Assembly (NCBI GenBank): GCA_030527385.1
Contig: JAUNAY010000001.1
Location: forward strand, 1-32,067
Reading direction: 5' to 3'
Length of the DNA stretch: 32,067 nucleotides
Origin: Fusobacterium sp.
GTDB lineage: Bacteria; Fusobacteriota; Fusobacteriia; Fusobacteriales; Fusobacteriaceae
In this document: one piece after another, positions 25,388-32,067 of the stretch
How positions within the stretch are numbered: position 1 is the first letter of the stretch
How the letters are laid out: every line of letters begins with the position of its first letter
Notes under the pieces: model-generated
Seen by the model: only the letters and a program-made list of their open reading frames with translations
Databases searched by the model: none
What the model was told of the DNA's origin: nothing
Position numbers and translations under genes: made by a program

Positions 25388-26680
25388 TTATTTTTGTTTA
25401 AATAAAGCTCTAAAAACTATTGCAAAAATTATACTAGGAAAAATCCAAGCTAATCCATATGAATTTAGTGGTAAATGCCCATAAACAAAATCTAATGTTT
25501 CTCCTGTTTTTAAAGCTAAGACTTGTGCCATTTCATAAGCTCCAACTAGTCCTGCTCCAAATACTGCACCTATATATATTGAATTTGATTCAATCTTTTC
25601 CTTACAGAAATTTAAAATTATTAAGACTATTGCTATTGGATAAATTAATGTTAAAACAGGTGCTGAAATTTTTACTATTATATCTACTCCAAAACCTGCA
25701 AATATAAAACTAATTATTGTAGTTACAATTACTACCTTTTCATATGTCGTATTTAACAATTTGCTAAAATATTCTCCTACTGTGGCTGTAAGTCCAATAG
25801 CTGTTGTTAGACAAGCTCCTGTAACACATACTCCTAAAATCATATTTCCAGATTTTCCTAACATTCTATCCACAATATCATTTAAAAGTTGAGTTGTTTT
25901 TGCACTGTGTAATGTTCCATATGAAGTTGCTCCTATATATAGCAATCCTCCATATACTATTGCTAATCCACACACTGCTATTATACTTGAATAACTTAAA
26001 AATTTCATCTCTTGTTTTACAGTAAGCTCTCTTCCATTTCTAATAGCTTTTATTATAATGCTCGAGAAAACTATTGCTCCTAATGTATCCATTGTTTGGT
26101 ACCCATTATAAAATCCATATTTAAAAGGATTAGTCATTCCCTCAATTACAACTGGCTCTCCTAGTGGGAAAAATACACCTTTGACTATTATTATCGCTAA
26201 AATTATTATTAATATTGGTGTTAAGATTTTTCCAACTCTTTCTACTACTGCATTAGCTTTTATCGAAAACATTAAGACTATTGCAAAATAAATAAAAAGA
26301 AATAGATATTTATAAATTTGTATGTCTACCCCACCAGTATGAGGTAAAATCGACATTTCATAAGCAGTAGCTCCAGTTCTTGGAAGAGCAAGAAATGGTC
26401 CTATTGCCAATATCAATACTATATTAAAAAGTTTACTAAAACTAGGAGAAACTCTATTAGCAAAATGATCTAAATCCTTTCCTGCATAAGCTGCTGATAT
26501 GATAGCTAATAATGGTATTCCTATTCCAGTTATAAAAAATCCAAGTGTTGCTACTTCCCACATAGCTCCAACATCAAATCCTACTTTTGGTGGAAATATT
26601 AAGTTTCCTGCTCCAAATAACATTGCAAATAATGCAAATCCCGTCAAAATAACGTCCTTTTTCTTGTAAATTTTAATCAC
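25388..26680 (-). CDS. brnQ: branched-chain amino acid transport carrier BrnQ
   Basis: Up to 430 residues, about 12 membrane segments. BrnQ imports Leu, Ile and Val by cation symport across the inner membrane. The N-terminal FGAGNLIFPPKVG and the internal GACLTTAIGLTATVGEYF are family features. The first in-frame start is GTG at 26680, directly after a stop codon two codons upstream. The only GGAG overlaps that GTG, too close for it. ATT at 26671 has a 7-base spacing to it, and a TTG about 18 codons inside also has a plausible AAGGA. The start is therefore unsettled: GTG 26680 is kept because family N-termini usually include the KKKD segment. Confidence 0.93.
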   Translation of the reverse strand: MIKIYKKKDVILTGFALFAMLFGAGNLIFPPKVGFDVGAMWEVATLGFFITGIGIPLLAIISAAYAGKDLDHFANRVSPSFSKLFNIVLILAIGPFLALPRTGATAYEMSILPHTGGVDIQIYKYLFLFIYFAIVLMFSIKANAVVERVGKILTPILIIILAIIIVKGVFFPLGEPVVIEGMTNPFKYGFYNGYQTMDTLGAIVFSSIIIKAIRNGRELTVKQEMKFLSYSSIIAVCGLAIVYGGLLYIGATSYGTLHSAKTTQLLNDIVDRMLGKSGNMILGVCVTGACLTTAIGLTATVGEYFSKLLNTTYEKVVIVTTIISFIFAGFGVDIIVKISAPVLTLIYPIAIVLIILNFCKEKIESNSIYIGAVFGAGLVGAYEMAQVLALKTGETLDFVYGHLPLNSYGLAWIFPSIIFAIVFRALFKQK

Positions 26681-26708
26681 TCCAATCTAAAAATATTTAT
26701 AATTTAAA

Positions 26709-26744
26709 ATAGTATAACTCTAAAGAAAACTGTGATCATACTAT
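26709..26744 (-). promoter_or_regulatory. inverted repeat in the brnQ leader
   Basis: Seven-base arms ATAGTAT/ATACTAT lie 22 bases apart in the untranslated leader, followed on the minus strand by TTTTAAATT. Just upstream in the transcript is a 10-codon frame (ATG at about 26763, MEKRLFSKSL) without a ribosome binding site. An attenuator is conceivable but not shown. Confidence 0.25.
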
Positions 26745-26800
26745 AATGACTTACTAAATAGTCTCTTTTCCATTTTTTAATAATGAGTATACTAATGTAG

Positions 26801-26829
26801 ATTATATCAATATTTTTAATTTATGTCAA
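26801..26829 (-). promoter_or_regulatory. consensus promoter of brnQ
   Basis: TTGACA (26824-26829), a 17-base spacer and TATAAT (26801-26806), with TGA before the -10, on the minus strand: a perfect match to the housekeeping sigma consensus. Transcription would start near 26794, leaving a leader of about 115 bases before the brnQ start. Confidence 0.85.
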
Positions 26830-26904
26830 TATAATAATATTTTAGTAGTATTTTTTTAGTACTGTTTTTTATGAAAATTTTATTTAATTTTTTATTTTTT
26901 AATG

Positions 26905-26910
26905 TATAAT
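26905..26910 (+). promoter_or_regulatory. possible -10 box for the ArsC/Spx-family gene
   Basis: TATAAT lies 34 bases before the start at 26944; the region upstream is only T-rich. The gap between brnQ and this gene (26681-26943) holds this box, the brnQ promoter and its leader; nothing else was recognised. Confidence 0.4.
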
Positions 26911-26943
26911 ATAGGTAAATACTTAATCTCAGGAGGAAAAATT

Positions 26944-27303
26944 ATGTCTATACTTTTTATAAACTATCCAAAATGTAGTACTTGTGTCAAAGCCAGAAAA
27001 TGGCTAGAAGAAAATAATTTAACTTTTACCGACAGACATATTGTTGAAAACAACCCAACTGCTGAAGAGTTAAAAAAATTTATTGCTTTAAGTGGATTAC
27101 CAGTTAAAAAATTTTTTAATACTAGTGGAATTTTATATAGAGAAATGAATCTAAAAGAAAAAGTTGCCACTGAATCTGACGAAGAGCTTATCAAAATTTT
27201 AGCTTCTAATGGAATGCTAGTAAAAAGACCTCTTGTAGTTACTGAAAATGGTGTTCTTTTAGGTTTTAAAGCTGACAAATGGGCTGAATTTTTTAATAAA
27301 TAA
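26944..27303 (+). CDS. ArsC/Spx-family thioredoxin-fold protein
   Basis: 119 residues. The N-terminal INYPKCSTCVKARKWLEEN carries CxxC (C11, C14). The family helix and RPLVV motif (KRPLVVTENGVLLGFKADKW) place it in the arsenate reductase/Spx superfamily. Such proteins are either glutaredoxin-linked reductases or redox sensors binding RNA polymerase (Spx). Without other evidence it is simply ArsC-family; no ars genes are near. The start is ATG at 26944, after AGGAGG. An in-frame ATG at 26902 would overlap the -10 box and is rejected. It is a single gene between divergent brnQ and convergent dapF. Confidence 0.87.
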   Translation: MSILFINYPKCSTCVKARKWLEENNLTFTDRHIVENNPTAEELKKFIALSGLPVKKFFNTSGILYREMNLKEKVATESDEELIKILASNGMLVKRPLVVTENGVLLGFKADKWAEFFNK

Positions 27304-27310
27304 AAAATAT

Positions 27311-27347
27311 AAAGGGGTACAATTTTGTGTAGTACCCCCTTTTTTTA
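27311..27347 (+). terminator. Terminator between the ArsC-family gene and dapF, probably bidirectional
   Basis: The 7-bp stem GGGGTAC/GTACCCC (27314-27320 with 27332-27338) is followed by a run of T. The run of T overlaps the dapF stop codon at 27345. The minus-strand tail (TTTATATTTTTT) would also serve dapF. Confidence 0.8.
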
Positions 27348-28175
27348 TATCTCTCCTGTAAAAATTTTTTCTGCTTCTCCAGCCATAATAATATTATAAT
27401 CTTCTCCTATTTCTATCTTTACATCTCCACCTTCTGTTTTCATCAAAACTTTATTTTCTTTAACAATTCCCAATTTTTTTGCTATTCCTGCCGAAGCACA
27501 ACAACCTGTCCCACAAGCTAAAGTTCTTCCTGCTCCTCTTTCCCAAGTCTTTATCTCTAAAGTCGTTTCATCTATTTTTTTTATAAAATTTACGTTGGTT
27601 TTATTTTTAAAAATTTTTAACTTTTCTATCTCTTTACCTAAAATATTTACATCGCAATTAGAAAAATTATCCACAAATAATACTGTATGTGGCACTCCCA
27701 TTGATACACTTGAAATTCTTACTTTTTTTCCAACTACTTCAATCTCTTTATTTAATATAAATTTATCTTCTGTAATATTGGAAATTAATTCTGCTCTAAA
27801 ATCTATTTTTCCCATATCTACTATGATGTATTTTATTTTTTCCATTTCATCTAATTCTAACTTAATATTTTTTATTCCTGCATCTGTTTCAACTAAAAAG
27901 TTTTTCTTTTTTACTATCTTGTTATCAAATACAAATTTTGAAAAGCATCTTATTCCATTGCCACACATCTCTGCTCTTGAACCATCAGAGTTATAATAAT
28001 TCATCTTTATATCTGCTATTTTACTGCTGCTACAAAACATAAGTCCATCTGCACCTATTCCAAAATGTCTATCACAAACTTTTTTTGCAAACTCACCCCA
28101 ATTTTCTTTTATCTCTTTTAATCCATTTACTAAAATAAAATCATTTCCTGCTCCTTGCATCTTTGTAAACTGCAT
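27345..28175 (-). CDS. dapF: diaminopimelate epimerase
   Basis: 276 residues, normal length. DapF converts LL- to meso-diaminopimelate without cofactor, for lysine and peptidoglycan. The two catalytic cysteines are in MCGNGIRCF (near residue 70) and ACGTGCCASAG (near 220). The N-terminal MQFTKMQGAGNDFI is typical. GGAGG precedes ATG 28175. It is a lone gene; no other dap genes are in the window. F. nucleatum is known to use meso-lanthionine rather than DAP in its wall, so the flow of its product here (lysine, DAP or lanthionine) cannot be told. Confidence 0.96.
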   Translation of the reverse strand: MQFTKMQGAGNDFILVNGLKEIKENWGEFAKKVCDRHFGIGADGLMFCSSSKIADIKMNYYNSDGSRAEMCGNGIRCFSKFVFDNKIVKKKNFLVETDAGIKNIKLELDEMEKIKYIIVDMGKIDFRAELISNITEDKFILNKEIEVVGKKVRISSVSMGVPHTVLFVDNFSNCDVNILGKEIEKLKIFKNKTNVNFIKKIDETTLEIKTWERGAGRTLACGTGCCASAGIAKKLGIVKENKVLMKTEGGDVKIEIGEDYNIIMAGEAEKIFTGEI

Positions 28176-28469
28176 TTTTCCTCCACTTCTATACTAAAAA
28201 ATTAAACTTTTACTACCAATCAAAATAATTATTTTTTTGTTCATTATTTTTCTTTAAAAATAATAGAAAATTTATTTTTTTATTCTCTAAATATTCAGTT
28301 TTTTATAACAAACTATCATACTTACATATATTATCTTTTATCTTTAATATAGATATAATTCAAACCCTAACAAAAAACAAATATTAATTTTGTATATATA
28401 GAATAAGTATTTTATATATATACATTTTTAAATAAATTAAATGTCATAAAGCTATATAATTAATATATA
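28176..28469. other. long AT-rich intergenic stretch
   Basis: About 290 bases between dapF and the EamA terminator, with very few G or C and no reading frame with a ribosome binding site. A weak minus-strand promoter-like pair (TTGAAT, 17 bases, TAAAAG near 28335-28365) might serve dapF with a long leader. Nothing else is recognised. Confidence 0.5.
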
Positions 28470-28504
28470 AAAAAATCACACTCTTGTCTTCAGTGTGATT
28501 TTTT
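28466..28504 (-). terminator. Rho-independent terminator after the EamA gene
   Basis: The arms 28470-28482 and 28492-28504 form a stem with AATCACACT core. On the minus strand it is followed by TTTTATATATT, 13 bases past the stop at 28518. Confidence 0.85.
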
Positions 28505-28517
28505 GCAATAGGTTTAT

Positions 28518-28931
28518 TTAAAATATCAAAATAAGCGTTCCAAAAGTTATAAGAATAATTCCTAAAAACATTTTTAAAGTTATAATCTCTTTTAAAATCA
28601 AAAATGATAAAATCATTGTTAATACTATACTAAATTTATCTATTGAGACAACTTTTATTACTTCTCCTATTTGAAGAGCCTTATAGTAACATAACCACGA
28701 TAAGCCCGTACAAATTCCAGAAATTACTAAAAAAATCCAATTTTTTTGAGTTAAATGATTTAACCCACTTTGTTGTCCTGTAAAAAACACCATTAACCAC
28801 GCCATAATAAGAACTACAACAGTTCTTATTGCTGTCGCAAGATTAGAATTAATATTTTCTATTCCTATCTTAGCAAAAATTGAAGTCAATGCAGCAAATA
28901 AAGCAGATAAAAAAGCAAACATAATCCACAT
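28518..28931 (-). CDS. small EamA-domain (drug/metabolite superfamily) membrane protein
   Basis: 137 residues with about five hydrophobic segments, one EamA unit (half the size of ten-helix DMT carriers). It resembles COG2510-type single-domain proteins that would act as dimers. SGICTGLSWLCYYKALQIGE and the C-terminal EIITLKMFLGIILITFGTLI are typical. The substrate is unknown. AGGAAGTG precedes ATG 28931. It has its own terminator and is flanked by dapF downstream and purA upstream, both on the same strand. Confidence 0.85.
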   Translation of the reverse strand: MWIMFAFLSALFAALTSIFAKIGIENINSNLATAIRTVVVLIMAWLMVFFTGQQSGLNHLTQKNWIFLVISGICTGLSWLCYYKALQIGEVIKVVSIDKFSIVLTMILSFLILKEIITLKMFLGIILITFGTLILIF

Positions 28932-28984
28932 AATATCACTTCCTAAGTTTTTCTTAATTTTAACATAATAAAATTAAGATTTAA

Positions 28985-29031
28985 TTAAAAATTGCACTCT
29001 CCATCTCAATTATCAAGATTTTAAGTGCAAT
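28985..29031 (-). terminator. Terminator after purA
   Basis: 8-base arms ATTGCACT (28991-28998) and AGTGCAAT (29024-29031) enclose a loop with a small inner stem ATCT/AGAT. On the minus strand it is followed by TTTTTAATT. It lies 13 bases after the purA stop. Confidence 0.72.
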
Positions 29032-29043
29032 ATTTTTTAATTA

Positions 29044-30324
29044 TTAAATTTCTCTTATATGAATATTTTGACTTCTATCTGGTCCAACTGAAACAACACT
29101 TATTGGACAATTTAAAATTTCTTCCATTCTTTTTATATAATTTTTACAGTTTTGTGGCAATTCATCATAATTTTTCATTTGACTAATATCCTCTTGCCAA
29201 CCTGGTAACTCTTCATATACTGGAATAGCTCTTGCAAGTATTTCAGTAGAAGCTGGAACAGATGTATATCTTTTTCCATCTATATCATAAGCCACACAAA
29301 TTTTTACAGTATCTAAACCACTTAAAACATCTATTTTTGTAATAACTATATCTGTAAGTCCATTAATATCTACTGCATACTTTCCAACTACTAAATCTAA
29401 CCAACCACATCTTCTTGGTCTTCCAGTAGTTGCTCCATATTCGTGTCCAACTTCTCTTAGCTTTTCACCAAGTTCATCTGTAAGCTCTGTTACAAATGGT
29501 CCTTCTCCAACTCTTGTTGTATAAGCTTTCATAACTCCTATACCTTTTGTTATCTTTCTAGGAGAAACACCAGCTCCTGTTGTTACTCCTCCTGTTGTAG
29601 GTGATGACGAAGTTACATATGGGTATGTTCCATAGTTGATATCTAGCATCATAGCTTGAGCCCCTTCAAAAAGAACTAATTTATCCTCATCTAAAGCTTT
29701 ATTTATTTCTGGAATAGAATCAATTATTCTATGCTTTAATCTATCTGCATATCCTTTATACTCTTCAAAAATTTCTTCATAAGAAAGAGGTTCTTCTCCA
29801 TAAATTTTTGTAAAAATAAGATTTTTTGCATCAAGGAATCTTTTTAATTTTTCTCCAAAAATATTCATATCTAAAAGATCAACTGCTCTAATTCCTATTC
29901 TATTTATCTTATCAGCATAACAAGGTCCTATTCCTCTTTTTGTAGTACCTATTTTATGTGTTCCACTTGTCGCTTCTGATAATTCATCAAGTTTTACGTG
30001 ATAAGGCATTATTATATGAGCTCTATCACTGATAAATAGATGATCTATTTTAGCTCCTTTAGCTTCTAATGTATCAAGTTCTTTTAATAAAACTTTTGGG
30101 TCTATGACAACTCCTGGTCCAATTATACATTTACCATTTCCATGAAGCATTCCTGATGGTAATAGGTGAAGTATAAATTTTTCGCCATTTACTACTACTG
30201 TATGTCCAGCGTTATTTCCACCTTGAAATCTAACTACATAATCTGCTTTATTTGCTAAAACATCAATGATCTTACCTTTCCCCTCGTCGCCCCATTGTGT
30301 ACCAACTACTACATAACCTGCCAT
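29044..30324 (-). CDS. purA: adenylosuccinate synthetase
   Basis: 426 residues, normal length. PurA joins IMP and aspartate with GTP to give adenylosuccinate, on the way to AMP. GTQWGDEGKGK at residues 8-18 is the GTP loop, NNAGHTVVVNG the IMP loop; GTTKRGIGPCYADK and TTTGRPRRCGWLD complete the set. GGAGG precedes ATG 30324. It is 9 bases after trmB on the same strand, so waaA, trmB and purA form an operon. The only CATG I found in the window lies in its LHG codons at 30141-30144. Confidence 0.97.
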   Translation of the reverse strand: MAGYVVVGTQWGDEGKGKIIDVLANKADYVVRFQGGNNAGHTVVVNGEKFILHLLPSGMLHGNGKCIIGPGVVIDPKVLLKELDTLEAKGAKIDHLFISDRAHIIMPYHVKLDELSEATSGTHKIGTTKRGIGPCYADKINRIGIRAVDLLDMNIFGEKLKRFLDAKNLIFTKIYGEEPLSYEEIFEEYKGYADRLKHRIIDSIPEINKALDEDKLVLFEGAQAMMLDINYGTYPYVTSSSPTTGGVTTGAGVSPRKITKGIGVMKAYTTRVGEGPFVTELTDELGEKLREVGHEYGATTGRPRRCGWLDLVVGKYAVDINGLTDIVITKIDVLSGLDTVKICVAYDIDGKRYTSVPASTEILARAIPVYEELPGWQEDISQMKNYDELPQNCKNYIKRMEEILNCPISVVSVGPDRSQNIHIREI

Positions 30325-30333
30325 TTAGACCTC

Positions 30334-31035
30334 CTATTTTGTCTTTTCAATTTCAATATAATTTATATTTTTATTGTGTTTACATAAAAATAATTGCTCA
30401 AACTCTGTTTTTATATTATCTTCTGCTTTTTCACTTTTATGTAAATCTGAAGTATGATAAATAACTTCATATCCATCTAGTGAATTTACTAAATCTAACA
30501 CATCTTGATAATATTTATCGTGATCTGTTTTAAAGAAAAATTTACCATTTTTCTTTAAAATTACATCTAGTATTTTAAAGAAGCTCTCTTGAACAACTCT
30601 ATTTTTTTCATTTTCTTCCCAAGGATCTGGAAAATTTACATAGATTCCGTCTACTTCATTTTCAGCCATAAAAGAAAGAATTTCTTCTCCTCTTCTTCTT
30701 AAGAAAAGAGCATTTTTAGATCCATCTCTCTTTACTTTGTTTGCAGAAAGCACAAGTCTTTTAAATCTTAATTCAAGCCCTATATGATTTCTTTGTGGGT
30801 ATCTCATCGCCATTCCCTGAGCAAAATTCCCACTTCCAGAACCTATTTCCAAATATATAGGGTTATCATTTTTAAAAAACTCTCTCCATTTTCCTTTATA
30901 TGAATCCATAATCTCTTTGTCATAGATTATATACTCAGGAAAATCAAGAAGCTTGTAAATATATGGATTATAATTTTTTCTTGGATTTTTGAAAAAATGT
31001 CTCCATAAATCTTCTTTTAACTCTTCTTTTGTCAT
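30334..31035 (-). CDS. trmB: tRNA (guanine-N7-)-methyltransferase
   Basis: 233 residues. TrmB makes m7G46 in the variable loop of tRNA using SAM. YLEIGSGSGNF (about residue 59) is the SAM motif, followed by GLELRFKR and VNFPDPWEENEK, the TrmB signature. The KTDHDKYY segment is also conserved. GGAGG precedes ATG 31035. It is between waaA and purA, 32 bases after waaA. Confidence 0.94.
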   Translation of the reverse strand: MTKEELKEDLWRHFFKNPRKNYNPYIYKLLDFPEYIIYDKEIMDSYKGKWREFFKNDNPIYLEIGSGSGNFAQGMAMRYPQRNHIGLELRFKRLVLSANKVKRDGSKNALFLRRRGEEILSFMAENEVDGIYVNFPDPWEENEKNRVVQESFFKILDVILKKNGKFFFKTDHDKYYQDVLDLVNSLDGYEVIYHTSDLHKSEKAEDNIKTEFEQLFLCKHNKNINYIEIEKTK

Positions 31036-31067
31036 TATCCCTCCATCTATATTAAATATATTAAAAA

Positions 31068-32067
31068 CTATATCAATCTATCTATTCTTTCTAATACTTT
31101 TTCAGCTACTCTACTATTTTCACTAAAGAATTTTTTTATTTTTTCTCTTTTTATTCCTTTAGTTTTTCTAATATCCTCTATTGCTTCTAAAAACTCCTCT
31201 ATATTTTCAACCTTATATCCTATATCCTTTTTTAAGATTGCTTGTGAAATATCCTTTACATTTTGTAGATATTTTCCAAAAATTGGAGTTTTTTCATAAA
31301 ATAGTGGCTCTAACAAACTATGTCCACCTATATTTACTAGAGTACCTCCTACAAAAGTAATATCGGCTATGGCATACAATCTTCTAAGCACTCCCATTTT
31401 ATCCACAAGTATTATATCAGTTTTTTGAAAATTGTCACTATTTATTTCACTATACTTTAAAAAACTTTTATTTTTTTCAATTATAAGTTTTTCTATTTCA
31501 GGTATTCTTTCTAAATGCCTTGGAACTAATATTAAAAGTGTATTTTTCATTTTTTCAAATACATCTAATATTATCTCATTTTCTCCACCTCTTGTGCTTC
31601 CAGCAGTAAAAACTTCTCTGCCATCTGCACAAATATTTTCTTTTATCTCTTCTATTTGTTCATCTGAAAATCTTTCTAATTCTATATCAAATTTTAAATT
31701 TCCCAAAGTTTCAACTTTGTCTTTATCTGCCCCAATCTCTATTATTCTTTCACTATCAAGAGAAGATTGCATATAAAATCCTGATATTTTTTCAAAAATA
31801 TTTTTTAAATATGAACTAAATTTTTTATACTTTCCAAAACTTTTATCTGATATTCTTCCATTTACAACTATTACTTTTCCTGCTTTACTACATTCTACAA
31901 TCAAGTTTGGCCAAATCTCTGTCTCTATTAATATCAAAAGTTTTAAATTAATTCTTGATATTATATCTTTTATAATATCTTTCTTATCTAAAGGAAAATA
32001 TATTATTTTAACTCTTTCATTTTCCTTATATTTTTGTTTTGCATTAGCCATTCCTGTATCTGTAAAG
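31068..32067 (-). CDS. waaA: 3-deoxy-D-manno-octulosonic acid (Kdo) transferase, N-terminus cut off by the window
   Basis: About 333 residues of the C-terminal part of WaaA (KdtA), which adds Kdo to lipid IVA at the inner membrane. ETEIWPNLI, NGRISDKSF, GNLKFDI, AGSTRGGEN, VPRHLERI and FVGGTLVNIGGHSLLEP are in family order; the last is part of the donor-binding C-terminal domain. The first Met (32051) is internal: codons upstream of it to the edge (FTDTG) continue the family's TxTG segment, so the true start is beyond the window. The N-terminal membrane anchor is missing here. It heads the trmB-purA operon within the window. Confidence 0.93.
   Translation of the reverse strand, partial: FTDTGMANAKQKYKENERVKIIYFPLDKKDIIKDIISRINLKLLILIETEIWPNLIVECSKAGKVIVVNGRISDKSFGKYKKFSSYLKNIFEKISGFYMQSSLDSERIIEIGADKDKVETLGNLKFDIELERFSDEQIEEIKENICADGREVFTAGSTRGGENEIILDVFEKMKNTLLILVPRHLERIPEIEKLIIEKNKSFLKYSEINSDNFQKTDIILVDKMGVLRRLYAIADITFVGGTLVNIGGHSLLEPLFYEKTPIFGKYLQNVKDISQAILKKDIGYKVENIEEFLEAIEDIRKTKGIKREKIKKFFSENSRVAEKVLERIDRLI

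Noticed and set aside
26681..26800. T-box or other known riboswitch in the brnQ leader
   Set aside because: The leader is only about 115 bases and shows no T-box-like conserved core; only a small inverted repeat was found.
26902..26943. ATG 26902 as the start of the ArsC-family gene
   Set aside because: It overlaps the probable -10 box; AGGAGG is placed for ATG 26944, where the family N-terminus begins.
32049..32051. ATG at 32051 as the start of waaA
   Set aside because: Codons continuing past it to the window edge (FTDTG) match the family's TxTG region, and there is no ribosome binding site. The gene is simply truncated by the window.
1..32067. CRISPR arrays, insertion sequences, prophage, tRNA or rRNA genes
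   Set aside because: None was recognised. There are no regularly spaced direct repeats, transposase or integrase motifs, or tRNA-like cloverleaf ends.

Overview
The window is AT-rich (roughly 70% A+T by eye) chromosomal DNA from a diderm anaerobe. Lipid A/LPS genes (lpxK, waaA/kdtA, rfaE2, an LptD-like protein), strong GGAGG ribosome binding sites and short tight operons fit a Fusobacterium species. Only the genus-level placement is offered, and it is inference. I saw no insertion sequence, prophage, CRISPR array, tRNA or rRNA. It reads as core genome.

Layout. 1-1578 (-): 5' part of an LptD-like outer-membrane protein gene, cut by the window edge. 1728-5938 (-): thioredoxin, a tandem-rubredoxin/FAD oxidoreductase, then tsaB, tsaE, rfaE2 and a NUDIX hydrolase, the last four overlapping and transcribed from one promoter. 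6084-7051 (-): upp and rpmE, each with its own promoter and terminator. 7234-8580 (+): RNase H with a viroplasmin-type N-terminus and a YwaF-like membrane protein. 8660-10642 (-): S9 peptidase. 10836-14308 (+): smc, interrupted by a frameshift. 14389-17819 (+): lpxK, an unrecognised gene, a PTS EIIA protein, nadD and a YfcE-type phosphoesterase. 18067-23271 (+): a CcpN-like HTH/CBS regulator, ppdK and class III fbp. 23360-25334 (+): FadL-like outer-membrane protein and a TetR regulator. 25388-26680 (-): brnQ. 26944-27303 (+): ArsC/Spx-family protein. 27345-28931 (-): dapF and a small EamA protein. 29044-32067 (-): purA, trmB and the C-terminal part of waaA.

How genes work together. CcpN-like regulator, ppdK and fbp form a compact gluconeogenic unit with a probable autoregulatory operator pair upstream. 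lpxK, waaA, rfaE2 and the LptD-like gene are dispersed parts of LPS synthesis and export. tsaB and tsaE both serve t6A tRNA modification. The rubredoxin/FAD enzyme and thioredoxin are probably one redox operon.

Most notable observations. (1) The tetranucleotide CATG is almost absent: I found one copy in 32 kb by eye, where chance predicts dozens, and histidine codons switch to CAC before G. This points to past or present selection against CATG, such as a restriction system. (2) smc is split by a one-base frameshift in its C-terminal coiled coil. (3) The regulator/ppdK/fbp unit has repeated operator-like sites. (4) A 20-bp palindrome in front of the FadL/TetR operon looks like a TetR operator.
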